From an uncultured Lachnospiraceae bacterium (GTDB lineage: Bacteria > Bacillota > Clostridia > Lachnospirales > Lachnospiraceae): a stretch of DNA of 26,105 bases. This document shows positions 13,474-21,350 of the stretch, piece by piece (position 1 is the stretch's first letter; every line of letters begins with the position of its first letter). The DNA lies in assembly GCA_910579325.1 (NCBI GenBank), contig CAJTTU010000046.1, positions 1-26,105 of the forward strand, in the 5' to 3' direction. The translations under genes and the position numbers were made by a program. Below the pieces are notes generated by a model. That model searched no databases, was not told the DNA's origin, and saw only the letters and a list, made by a program, of their open reading frames with translations.

Positions 13474-16400
13474 CTACTCCACGCTTTTCAGCGATTCCAC
13501 CATATCGATCTTCCGCAGCCGGAAAAACATCACCCCATTTACAACCAGGGAAAACAGGGCGGTGATCAGCATACTGTACGCATAGCTCATAGGACGGATA
13601 TTCCGCCCGAACATCATCATATCAATCTCACAGGTGAGAATCACGTAGCGGTGAAGAATCATTCCCAGCACTACGCCCACGCCGATGCCAATCACGGTCA
13701 GGTAGATATTTTCCCGGTACACATACGCCGCCACCTCGCCGTCGTAAAAACCCAGCACCTTCAAAGTGGCCAGCTCCCGCCGCCGCTCCGTGATATTGAT
13801 ATGATTCAGGTTATACAATACCACAAAAGCCAGCAGTCCCGCGGAGATAATCAGCACCCAGATCACCATATCCAGACTCTTCAGCATATCCTGAACCGTG
13901 CGCTGCAGCTCCCCGGCCATCTGCACTGCTTCGACCATATCCTCTTTCAGCAGCCGTTCTTCCAGGGATGCTTCCTCGTCCTCTGAGATCCCCGCTGCCG
14001 AGGCGTCCGTATGATCCCGCAGTTTCAAATACAACTGATTATACGCCGGAATCTCCCCAAACACTTTCTCATACAGCGCCGGGGTCAGATACACATAATG
14101 AGCCAGATAATTTTCCGAAACCGCCGTAACCGTAACAGGATAGCGGTCTGTCTCCCCCTCTTTCAGATAAATCTCATCCCCGACGCCTGCGTCCAGCAGT
14201 TTGGACAATTTTTCCGAAATGACCACGCCGTCCTCCGTCAGCTCATACCGTTCTCCCGTCAGCCGATCCTTTAACACCACAAACTGCTCCAGCCCTTCCG
14301 ATTCCCGGGGAACAAATATGTATGCGCTTTTTTCCGTCCCCTCTTTCCCGATATCCATCGCCGTAACCCTGGCAGACAGGGTTTCTCCAATCTCCGGAAA
14401 TTCCTCTTGCAGCCTCTCAAGCCCGGTCTCCTGCATTTCCGGGGAAAGCCCGTCGTCGATGGTCAGCCCCGCATCGTAAATCCAAAGTGTGCGGTACTGG
14501 TTATCCACAATATCCTGAATGGAATCCCGCAGTCCGTAGCCCACCATCAAGAGGGCCATACAGGCGCCGATCCCGAAAATCGTCATCAAAAACCGTTTTT
14601 TGTAGCGGAACAAGTTCCTGATCGTTGACTTTCCGGTAAAGGTCATCCGTCTCCATATAAACGGAAGGTATTCCAAAAATACCCGTTTCCCTTTTGGCGG
14701 AGCCGCCGGCCGCATCAGCTGAGCCGGAGCGGAACGCAGTTCTTTATAACAGGCCGCGAAAGCCGCCAGCGTCGTACAGGCCACTGCGATGCCCGTGGCC
14801 ATCAGGGACAGCCTCAGGTCGATGGGCGTTACCATAATCTGCAGATTCGTGTACAGCATCCCGTAAGCCGTCATAATCACCCAGGGCAGCAGCCTGCTTC
14901 CTATGACCACGCCCAGAAGGCTGCCTAACAGGCTTGCTGAAAGGGCGTACAGAATATATTTCAAGGCAATGCTCCATTTGCCATACCCCAGCGCCTTCAT
15001 CGTGCCGATCAGCGTCCGTTCTTCCTCCACCATCCGGGTCATGGTAGTCAGGCTGACCAATGCGGCTACCAGGAAAAAGATAGCGGGAAATACCTTCCCG
15101 ATCGCGCCGATCCGCTCTGCGTCCATCCCGTATTCCACATAGGACTGGATAGAATTCCGGTCCAATACATACCACTCCGGTTCTTCCAGATCATCCAGCG
15201 TCTTCTGCGCGTCGGCCAGTTCCTCTTTCGCGTCCGATATCTTTTCCTCCGCCTCCTTTTTCCCGTCCTCATATTCCTTTTTGCCGTCGGCCAGTTTCTG
15301 CTCACCGTCGGCGATATCGCCATGGGCCCGTGCAATCTCTTCCTCCGCCTCCGGCAATTTCTTTTCCGCATCCAGAAGCTTCCGCTCATTTTCCGCAATA
15401 GTCTCCCAGCCCTCTGCGATCTGGCACTCGCCATCCTCGATTTCCGCCTTCGCGTCCGCCAGGGCCTGCTCACCGTCGGCCAGCTCCTGCTCACCGTGCT
15501 CCAGTGACCAGGCCGCCACCCCAAGGGCGGTCCAGCTGGCCGTCAGCTCCTCCTCCGCCTGCTCCAGTTCTTCTTTTGCGTCCGCCAGCTTTTCTTTGTT
15601 GGCTTCGATCTCCTGCCAGCCTGCTGCAAGCTGTTCCCGCCCCTGCGCCGCCCGGGTTTTTGCCTCCTCCAGCTGGGTCCGCCCTGCGGCAAGCTGCTCT
15701 TTGCCCGCCGTCAGCCGGGCCTGAGCGGCATCCAGCTTTTCTCTGGCCTCCGCCAGCTGAGCCGCTTCCGGACTTGACTCCAGCAGCTCCAGTCCGCCTT
15801 TTGCTTCCTCCAATGCTTTTTGCAGAGCCTCCGTACCCGGTGCGCCGCTGCCTCCCATGGCGTCCAGCTTTGTCTGCAGGTCTGTAATCAGCTGTTCCAA
15901 TTCCGCCTTTTTTCCTGTCAGCTCCGCCTCTCCCTGCTCCAGCTGTGTCTTCTGCGCATCCAGCTCTACCTGAGACTGATTAAGCGCCGTTTCCTGGGCC
16001 TCCAATTCGGCCTCCTGCTCCTGAAGCAAAGGTGCGGTCTGATCTAATTCCGCTTCTTTTGTTTTCAGCAGTTCCTCCGCTTTTTCCAGTTCGCCGACGC
16101 CCTTATCATATTCATGCCAGCCGTCGTCTGCCTGACGCCGTCCCTCCTGCCACTCCGCCATGCCTGCGGCAAACTGCTCCCGGCTGTCCTTAAGCTCTTC
16201 CCGGGCGTCGATCAGTTTCTGCTCCGCCTCCGGCAGCCTGGCTTTTGCATCCTGCAGCTCCCTCGTTTTATCCGCAAGCTCCGTTCTGGCGTCCAAAAGC
16301 TCCTGTTTCCCATCCGCAAGCTCTTTCTTTCCGTCCGCAAGCTGCCTTTCGGCATCTTCCAGTTTTTCCCGGCCGTCCTGAAGCTCCGCTTCCGCTTCCT

Positions 16401-17265
16401 CTATTTCCCGGGCTGCGTCGGACAGCTTTTCATCCGCTTCCTGTTCCGCATCGGACAGTTCCTGGACGCCCTCGTCGATCTTCTCCTGAGCCTCCCCTTT
16501 TACTGCCACGAAATGGACCTCGCACTGCTCTCCGGCAATGGACTCGATCTGGTCTAGTATCTGGTCCACCCGGTCCTGATACCCTTCCGTATAACTGATT
16601 TCACCGTCCGCCCCCTCCGTTCTGGCATAGACCACCGTGTAAAAATCCAGACAGAAAGCTTCCGGAAGCACAGCGATAAAACCGTCGATATCCCCGTTCC
16701 CCACGGAAGACGTACCCCTGTCCATATTTAAAAACCAGGAATAAGTACCGCTGCCTACGATCGTATACACCGGCTGACGCAGACTGTCCTCCAACGCATC
16801 CTCCGTGCCGGAGCGCAGACTGATCCGGTCGCCGACAGACAGCTCCATAGACCGCATCAGCGCCTCGTCCACAAAACATTCCTCCGGCTTCTCCGGCAGC
16901 CTTCCTTCCTTCACCGTCATCTGATTCATCTGCTCGCAGAGGGAAAAGACATTTAAGGTATAGACGATTCCCCCGGCTTCCGACAGAAAATCCATGGAAT
17001 AGCCGCCCTCCGCCTTCGTAACGCCGTCTATGGCTTCTATGGCGGCCACATTCTCCTCCGATATGCCCAGCGTCCCGATTACCCTGATATCCATCAGACT
17101 GGTCTGGTCGAAATAAGTGTCGGCCGAAATCCGCATATCCGGTTCGCTGGACCGGATCCCCGCGTAAAAGGCCACCCCCAGAGCAACAATAAACAAAATT
17201 GACAGGTACCGGTTTAAGCTTTTTTTAATTTCACGAAAAAAATCTTTTCTCTGCGCCTGTTTCAT
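13474..17265 (-). CDS. FtsX-like ABC permease with a giant coiled-coil domain
   Basis: A 1263-residue membrane protein of the MacB/FtsX permease superfamily. One N-terminal transmembrane helix (20-39) precedes a periplasm-type (outside) region (40-260). Residues about 262-695 are highly charged coiled coil with repeated 7-residue units such as LADGKKE and LxxAxxEL. The first FtsX-type helices lie near 724-744, 766-790 and 820-840. A fifth helix (890-910) precedes a second outside domain (915-1120), and the second FtsX block has helices near 1133-1155, 1187-1207 and 1230-1250, ending with the EREELATLKVLG-like motif region RRRELATLKVLGFY at about 1162. The start is ATG at 17265 with AAGGACGAG upstream. 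The cognate ATPase gene lies 120 nt upstream. Such pairs often export lipids or peptides or handle envelope stress; the substrate here is unknown. Confidence 0.9.
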   Translation of the reverse strand: MKQAQRKDFFREIKKSLNRYLSILFIVALGVAFYAGIRSSEPDMRISADTYFDQTSLMDIRVIGTLGISEENVAAIEAIDGVTKAEGGYSMDFLSEAGGIVYTLNVFSLCEQMNQMTVKEGRLPEKPEECFVDEALMRSMELSVGDRISLRSGTEDALEDSLRQPVYTIVGSGTYSWFLNMDRGTSSVGNGDIDGFIAVLPEAFCLDFYTVVYARTEGADGEISYTEGYQDRVDQILDQIESIAGEQCEVHFVAVKGEAQEKIDEGVQELSDAEQEADEKLSDAAREIEEAEAELQDGREKLEDAERQLADGKKELADGKQELLDARTELADKTRELQDAKARLPEAEQKLIDAREELKDSREQFAAGMAEWQEGRRQADDGWHEYDKGVGELEKAEELLKTKEAELDQTAPLLQEQEAELEAQETALNQSQVELDAQKTQLEQGEAELTGKKAELEQLITDLQTKLDAMGGSGAPGTEALQKALEEAKGGLELLESSPEAAQLAEAREKLDAAQARLTAGKEQLAAGRTQLEEAKTRAAQGREQLAAGWQEIEANKEKLADAKEELEQAEEELTASWTALGVAAWSLEHGEQELADGEQALADAKAEIEDGECQIAEGWETIAENERKLLDAEKKLPEAEEEIARAHGDIADGEQKLADGKKEYEDGKKEAEEKISDAKEELADAQKTLDDLEEPEWYVLDRNSIQSYVEYGMDAERIGAIGKVFPAIFFLVAALVSLTTMTRMVEEERTLIGTMKALGYGKWSIALKYILYALSASLLGSLLGVVIGSRLLPWVIMTAYGMLYTNLQIMVTPIDLRLSLMATGIAVACTTLAAFAACYKELRSAPAQLMRPAAPPKGKRVFLEYLPFIWRRMTFTGKSTIRNLFRYKKRFLMTIFGIGACMALLMVGYGLRDSIQDIVDNQYRTLWIYDAGLTIDDGLSPEMQETGLERLQEEFPEIGETLSARVTAMDIGKEGTEKSAYIFVPRESEGLEQFVVLKDRLTGERYELTEDGVVISEKLSKLLDAGVGDEIYLKEGETDRYPVTVTAVSENYLAHYVYLTPALYEKVFGEIPAYNQLYLKLRDHTDASAAGISEDEEASLEERLLKEDMVEAVQMAGELQRTVQDMLKSLDMVIWVLIISAGLLAFVVLYNLNHINITERRRELATLKVLGFYDGEVAAYVYRENIYLTVIGIGVGVVLGMILHRYVILTCEIDMMMFGRNIRPMSYAYSMLITALFSLVVNGVMFFRLRKIDMVESLKSVE

Positions 17266-17385
17266 TTTATATTCTCGTCCTTCTCATTCTGCTCCGCATT
17301 CTTCTCCCACATTTGGCATCTAATCATATTTCGCATTCCATTTCATGCTGCTCTTTTCGTTCTGCTTAGCATCCCGCTTCGTATG

Positions 17386-18090
17386 CTACCACTCGATCGT
17401 CTCCACGCTGACCGGATTTGGATTCACCCTCATATTTTCCACCCTGCCGTTTTTAATTTCGATTACCCGGTCCGCCATCGGGGCTATGGCTGAGTTATGA
17501 GTGATTACAATCACCGTCACGCCTTTTTCCCCGCAGGTATCCTGCAAAAGCTTTAAAATCGCTTTTCCCGTCTGATAATCCAGCGCTCCCGTAGGCTCAT
17601 CGCACAGCAGAAGCTTTGGATTCTTCGCCAATGCCCTGGCAATAGATACTCGCTGCTGCTCTCCGCCGGACAGCTGGGATGGGAAATTTTTCATCCTGTC
17701 GGCCAGCCCCACTTCCTTAAGAACCTGCTCCGCGTCCAGCGGATGCCTGCAAATCTGCAGCGCAAGCTCCACATTTTCCAGAGCCGTCAGATTTGGGACC
17801 AGGTTATAAAACTGGAATACAAAGCCGATATCCTCCCGTCGGTATCGGATCAGCTTCTTTCCCGAAAACTGACTGATATCCGTCCCATCCACCAGAAGCC
17901 GGCCGGAGGTAGCGGTATCCATTCCTCCCAATATATTCAGAACCGTCGTCTTTCCCGCGCCGCTGGGACCTACAATCACCGCGAATTCTCCTTTTTCCAC
18001 CGAAAAATCGATTCCCGCGGCGGCATGAATCTCCACCTCGCCCATACGGTAAATTTTTTTCACATCGATCAATTCCACAAACGCGCTCAT
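17386..18090 (-). CDS. ABC transporter ATP-binding protein (MacB/LolD type)
   Basis: A 234-residue cytosolic ATPase. Walker A GPSGAGKTT (41-49), Q-loop in FVFQFYNLVPNLTALENV, signature LSGGEQQRVSIARAL, Walker B LLLCDEPTGALD, and H-loop VIVITHN are all intact. The TGALD after Walker B and the YNLVPNLT segment mark the MacB/LolD/FtsE subgroup that partners with FtsX-type permeases, matching the next gene. The start is ATG at 18090, with GGGGGACGAGG ending 5 nt upstream; a GTG at 18096 is in frame but overlaps that site. A strong promoter lies about 110-135 nt upstream. The 120-nt gap to the permease is purine-rich on the coding strand and holds two imperfect 20-nt repeats. Confidence 0.94.
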   Translation of the reverse strand: MSAFVELIDVKKIYRMGEVEIHAAAGIDFSVEKGEFAVIVGPSGAGKTTVLNILGGMDTATSGRLLVDGTDISQFSGKKLIRYRREDIGFVFQFYNLVPNLTALENVELALQICRHPLDAEQVLKEVGLADRMKNFPSQLSGGEQQRVSIARALAKNPKLLLCDEPTGALDYQTGKAILKLLQDTCGEKGVTVIVITHNSAIAPMADRVIEIKNGRVENMRVNPNPVSVETIEW

Positions 18091-18196
18091 AGGCACCTCG
18101 TCCCCCTGTCAGCCGGCAAAAATTACGGCGGTCAAAACCTGCCGCCGACTGCCTGCCATTCAGTTTACCCGCTTCCTTTTCATTCCTTATGGGTAT

Positions 18197-18225
18197 ATTA
18201 TAACTTGCCCTAATCCGGGGTTCAA
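18197..18225 (-). promoter_or_regulatory. Promoter of the ABC exporter operon
   Basis: Minus-strand TTGAAC (18225-18220), 17-nt spacer, TATAAT (18202-18197): near-consensus sigma-A. The start point would be near 18190, with a leader of about 100 nt. It is divergent from the perR promoter. Confidence 0.8.
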
Positions 18226-18327
18226 CCGGATTTTCTAAAATAAAGAACAAGTTAATATGAAAATATCATAAAAAGATTTTCTTCGGACGGAACAGATCTT
18301 TGCACGAAGCCATTCTGTCTGTTCTAA

Positions 18328-18380
18328 TTGACATCTCCCCCCCCACTGTGCTAATATAATAATAATAAAAATCATTACTA
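18328..18380 (+). promoter_or_regulatory. perR promoter with C8 spacer tract and candidate PerR box
   Basis: Consensus -35 TTGACA (18328-18333) is followed by a spacer with eight C (18337-18344). Then come TAATAT (18352-18357, 18-nt spacer) and, overlapping it, TATAAT (18355-18360, 21-nt spacer). Downstream, TAAAAATCATTACTA (18366-18380) is a 7-1-7 element whose right arm matches 6 of 7 bases of the rubrerythrin operator and whose left arm is degenerate. Autoregulation by PerR is a likely inference. Confidence 0.65.
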
Positions 18381-18399
18381 TTATTGTAGGAGGTATCTC

Positions 18400-18795
18400 A
18401 TGCTGAAATATAGCAGACAAAGGGAATCCATCAAAGAATTCCTGATGAACAGCCATGACCATCCTACTGCTGATACTGTTTATTCGGCCATCCGCGTACA
18501 ATATCCCAATATCAGCCTGGGAACGGTTTACCGCAATCTTTCCCTGCTGTCCTCAACCGGCGAGATCAGGAGAATCACCTGCGGCGACGGAGCCGACCGG
18601 TTTGACGCGGATACCCATCCCCATTATCACTTTCGCTGTGACCGGTGCGGCAGTCTGGAAGATCTGCCGATGGAGCCGATCGGCGGGCTGGAGGAACTGG
18701 CTAAAAACTTTTACCAGGGCAGAATCAGCGGCCACCAGACCTTTTTTCACGGCATCTGTCCCAAATGTCTGAAAAAAGAACAGGAAAAAGCTTGA
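18400..18795 (+). CDS. perR: PerR-type Fur-family peroxide-responsive repressor
   Basis: A 131-residue metal-dependent repressor. The winged-helix domain (about 1-70) contains HPTADTVYSAI and SLGTVYRNL. Aligning with B. subtilis PerR by eye, the regulatory metal ligands are His21 (His37), Asp69 (Asp85), His75 and His77 (His91, His93) and Asp88 (Asp104), all conserved; Asp at the 85 position is the PerR-type rather than Fur-type residue. The structural zinc ligands Cys80, Cys83, Cys120 and Cys123 form two CxxC pairs. In this family peroxide oxidises a metal-ligand His and releases the repressor. The start is ATG at 18400, with GGAGG 7 nt upstream. The rubrerythrin gene starts 79 nt downstream with a matching operator. 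Fur or Zur roles are less likely from the ligand pattern and the neighbour. Confidence 0.88.
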   Translation: MLKYSRQRESIKEFLMNSHDHPTADTVYSAIRVQYPNISLGTVYRNLSLLSSTGEIRRITCGDGADRFDADTHPHYHFRCDRCGSLEDLPMEPIGGLEELAKNFYQGRISGHQTFFHGICPKCLKKEQEKA

Positions 18796-18841
18796 CAGGT
18801 TAAAAATGGTATGTTATATTAAATCAGTAATTATTACTGAT
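18792..18841 (+). promoter_or_regulatory. Rubrerythrin promoter with perfect 19-bp PerR-like operator
   Basis: TTGACA (18792-18797), 17-nt spacer, TATATT (18815-18820). Immediately after it, ATCAGTAATTATTACTGAT (18823-18841) is a perfect 9-1-9 inverted repeat containing the Fur/PerR 7-1-7 core. It covers the expected start point, as in simple repression. The -35 box overlaps the perR stop codon (TGA 18793-18795). Confidence 0.82.
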
Positions 18842-18873
18842 ATCTATTTTAAATCATAAAGGAGAGAAAAAGT

Positions 18874-19416
18874 ATGAAGAAATTTGTATGTTCCGTATGC
18901 GGTTATGTTTATGAAGGCGAAGCAGCTCCCGAGAAGTGCCCTCAGTGCCAGGCTCCCGCTTCCAAGTTCACCGAGCAGACCGGCGACCTGTCCTGGGCTG
19001 CAGAGCACGTGGTAGGCGTTGCACAGGGCGTTCGTGAAGACATCATCGAAGACCTGAGAGCAAACTTCAACGGCGAGTGCTCTGAGGTTGGTATGTACCT
19101 GGCTATGGCCAGAGTTGCCCACAGAGAAGGCTATCCTGAGATCGGCCTGTACTGGGAGAAAGCCGCTTACGAAGAAGCTGAGCATGCCGCTAAATTTGCC
19201 GAACTGTTAGGCGAGGTTGTTACCGACAGCACCAAGAAAAACCTGCAGATGAGAGTAGAGGCCGAGAACGGCGCTACCGCAGGCAAGACCGATCTGGCAA
19301 AACGCGCGAAAGAGCTGGGCCTGGACGCTATTCATGACACCGTTCATGAGATGGCTCGTGATGAGGCTCGTCACGGCAAAGCGCTGAAGGGTCTGTTAGA
19401 CAGATATTTTGGCTAA
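18874..19416 (+). CDS. rbr: Reverse rubrerythrin (rubredoxin domain N-terminal)
   Basis: A 180-residue cytosolic peroxidase that uses NADH-derived electrons to reduce hydrogen peroxide and, in clostridia, contributes to oxygen tolerance. A rubredoxin domain comes first (Cys6, Cys9, Cys22, Cys25: CSVCGYVYEG and CPQCQAP). A diiron four-helix domain follows with NGECSEVGMYLAMA, YEEAEHAAKFAEL and EMARDEARHG. The rubredoxin-first order is the reverse of classical rubrerythrin and typical of the highly expressed clostridial form. The start is ATG at 18874, with AAGGAGAG upstream. Codon use is noticeably biased (many GCT, CTG and GAA), consistent with high expression. A PerR-like operator covers its promoter and a strong terminator follows. 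Confidence 0.95.
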   Translation: MKKFVCSVCGYVYEGEAAPEKCPQCQAPASKFTEQTGDLSWAAEHVVGVAQGVREDIIEDLRANFNGECSEVGMYLAMARVAHREGYPEIGLYWEKAAYEEAEHAAKFAELLGEVVTDSTKKNLQMRVEAENGATAGKTDLAKRAKELGLDAIHDTVHEMARDEARHGKALKGLLDRYFG

Positions 19417-19451
19417 TCGGAACGCCGGATTTTAAAATATTCTGAAAAAGA

Positions 19452-19487
19452 CGGGGAATAAACCGGATATGGTTTATTCCCCGTTTT
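19452..19487. terminator. Bidirectional terminator between rubrerythrin and MFS genes
   Basis: CGGGGAATAAACC (19452-19464) pairs perfectly over 13 bp with GGTTTATTCCCCG (19471-19483) around a 6-nt loop. TTTT follows on the plus strand and TCTTTTT on the minus strand, so it can end both convergent transcripts. Confidence 0.92.
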
Positions 19488-19538
19488 GGCCGGATACCAA
19501 GCGGTGCATAATTCCCTTTATCTTCACCTGCCAGTGCC

Positions 19539-20729
19539 TTACCGCGCATACCGCTTCGCCACCGGCACAATACACGCCCCGATCACCCACGCGATCACCA
19601 CCGCCGTCAGGAACAGGCTCTTTCCGGGAATAAAAGATACCAGCATAGCGGACAGAAACTGCCCCAGAAACATCGCCATCGTACAGAAACTGATATTCAT
19701 CCCCTTATTATCCGACGTGCTTTTTTTCACGATCAGGCTGTTAAATAACGGCGTGGAAAATCCGAAGCCGCAGCCGGCAAACAGCACGGCCGTCCACAGC
19801 ACGGCGATATGGCCGGACAGAAAATACAGCAGAAATCCGGTGCCATAGCTGACAAAAGCAATCGTCAGGCAGCCTTTCTCCCCGATTCTTTTTACTACGT
19901 TGGGCATAAACCCTGCAGCCAGCACGGCGACCAGATCAAGGGCTGCCAGATAATAACCGGTAAAAGAAGGACTGTAGCCCAGCTCCACCTGAAGATAACC
20001 TGGCAGAGACACCATAGCCGTAAAAAACATCAGCATTCCCAGAAAAGCAATCAAAAGCACCAACGGCACAGGCACTCCCTTTCCTGTCGTCTGCGCTGCC
20101 TGTTTTTCTCCGACGGCCTCCCCTTCTTTCTGTGTCATATCTTCTTCCGCTGCCCGTCCGCATCTGGGAACCAACAAAACCAGCATCAGAAGCGCCAGAA
20201 ATCCCAGCCCATAGATAAAAAAAGGATACTGCCAGGAATAGCCGGCCAGCATACCGCTGACGCTTAAGAAAATCACCCCGCCGAACTCCATGGACATTCC
20301 CTGAACGGCGATCATCCGCAGTTGCTTTTCTCCCTGAAAAAAGACAGAAATCAACGCGACAGTTGCACTCATAATCGCTGCCGTCGCCGCTCCCAGAAAG
20401 AAACGGTCTACAAAAATGGCCACCGCATTGGGCATAAAGGCCCCTGCCATGCCAAAAATCCCATAGAACAAAAGACCGAATACCGCCGCCAGATATGGTC
20501 CTTTTTTGTCAATCAGTTTCCCAAACATAATCGCCGTAGCCACCACCCCCAGAGCCGGCGCCGTCACCAGCCAGGAAGCATAATTCCCCAGTCCATAAAC
20601 CTCTCCCAGCTCTGGAAGCGCCGGTGTAATCGCGTTTCCCACCATTACGATCAGACTGCTGGCCAGCATAATGCCGATAACGCCTGAAATCCCTATCTGT
20701 TTTTTCCGTTTCCCTGCTTTGTTCTCCAT
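19539..20729 (-). CDS. MFS transporter
   Basis: A 396-residue membrane protein with about 12 hydrophobic segments in two halves, separated by a charged loop near residues 195-230 that is rich in Glu, Gln and Gly. The loop after segment 2 has FGKLIDKKGPYLAAVFG, a variant of the MFS motif A (GxLaDrxGrrr). The ITPALPEL start of the first outside loop is typical of the DHA-type drug or metabolite exporters; the substrate is unknown. The start is ATG at 20729, with GGGGGAGAG about 5 nt upstream; the frame is open to 20777 but without a site. It lies 44 nt after the ATPase gene and probably ends the importer operon, before the bidirectional terminator. Confidence 0.88.
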   Translation of the reverse strand: MENKAGKRKKQIGISGVIGIMLASSLIVMVGNAITPALPELGEVYGLGNYASWLVTAPALGVVATAIMFGKLIDKKGPYLAAVFGLLFYGIFGMAGAFMPNAVAIFVDRFFLGAATAAIMSATVALISVFFQGEKQLRMIAVQGMSMEFGGVIFLSVSGMLAGYSWQYPFFIYGLGFLALLMLVLLVPRCGRAAEEDMTQKEGEAVGEKQAAQTTGKGVPVPLVLLIAFLGMLMFFTAMVSLPGYLQVELGYSPSFTGYYLAALDLVAVLAAGFMPNVVKRIGEKGCLTIAFVSYGTGFLLYFLSGHIAVLWTAVLFAGCGFGFSTPLFNSLIVKKSTSDNKGMNISFCTMAMFLGQFLSAMLVSFIPGKSLFLTAVVIAWVIGACIVPVAKRYAR

Positions 20730-20773
20730 ATTACTCTCCCCCATTTTTAATATCATTGTTTCACACCTGAACC

Positions 20774-21346
20774 TCACAGCCGAAACTCCGCCCCTCCCAG
20801 CCGCTCCATATCCCTGGGATCATGGCTGACCAGGATCACCGTTTTCCCCCTGATCTGCTCCCGGACATAATCCGTCACTTTTAAATAGGTCGCCGCATCC
20901 AGCCCTTTAAAGGGTTCATCCAGAAACAATACGTCAAACTCTGCCAGAAGAGCCCGCAGAATTGATACCCGCCGTTTCATACCGCCGCTCAGCTCTCTGA
21001 CCGGCTTTTCCGCGCATCCGTCCAACCCTGCCTCTTCCAGCTCTCTGATCAGCCGCTGTTTCGCCGGACGCTTCTGGCATACCATCCGCAGATTGGACAA
21101 CGGACTCAGATTCTCACAGAGCCGGTCTTCCTGAAACACGGCGCTAAAACGGGCGCCCTCAAGCCCATAGATCATTCCGCCATCCGGCTGCTCCAGCCCC
21201 ATCAGCAGGCGAAGCAGCGTGGTTTTTCCTCTGCCGGAGCTGCCGGTGATACAGCTCACCTTCCCTTCCGGAAATACGGCACTGTAATCCTGAAAAATCC
21301 GCTGCTCCCCATATGCTTTACATAGTTTCTCCACCCGGATATCCAT
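20774..21346 (-). CDS. ABC transporter ATPase, NitT/TauT type (short)
   Basis: A 190-residue ATPase, shorter than the usual 240-260 of SsuB/TauB proteins, but the essential motifs are present. Walker A is GSSGRGKTT (from 35), the Q-loop is FSAVFQEDRLCENLSPLSNL, the signature LSGGMKRRVSILRAL, Walker B VLFLDEPFKGLD, and the H-loop LVSHD. The missing part is the C-terminal extension after the H-loop, where it ends within about 16 residues. The QEDRL and LSGGMKRR wording is characteristic of the NitT/TauT branch. The start is ATG at 21346, just 4 nt after the permease stop codon, with GGAGAGG inside the permease end; upstream in-frame codons overlap the permease. Confidence 0.88.
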   Translation of the reverse strand: MDIRVEKLCKAYGEQRIFQDYSAVFPEGKVSCITGSSGRGKTTLLRLLMGLEQPDGGMIYGLEGARFSAVFQEDRLCENLSPLSNLRMVCQKRPAKQRLIRELEEAGLDGCAEKPVRELSGGMKRRVSILRALLAEFDVLFLDEPFKGLDAATYLKVTDYVREQIRGKTVILVSHDPRDMERLGGAEFRL

Positions 21347-21350
21347 CCTC

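Noticed and set aside
15168..16482. Dense short repeats that could suggest a repeat array or CRISPR
   Set aside because: The repeats are irregular, remain in frame, and encode the heptad-like coiled coil of the permease; there are no constant repeats with unique spacers.
17266..17385. Hidden small gene or permease extension in the gap
   Set aside because: No start with a ribosome binding site is seen, and the ABC stop codon closes the only candidate continuous reading.
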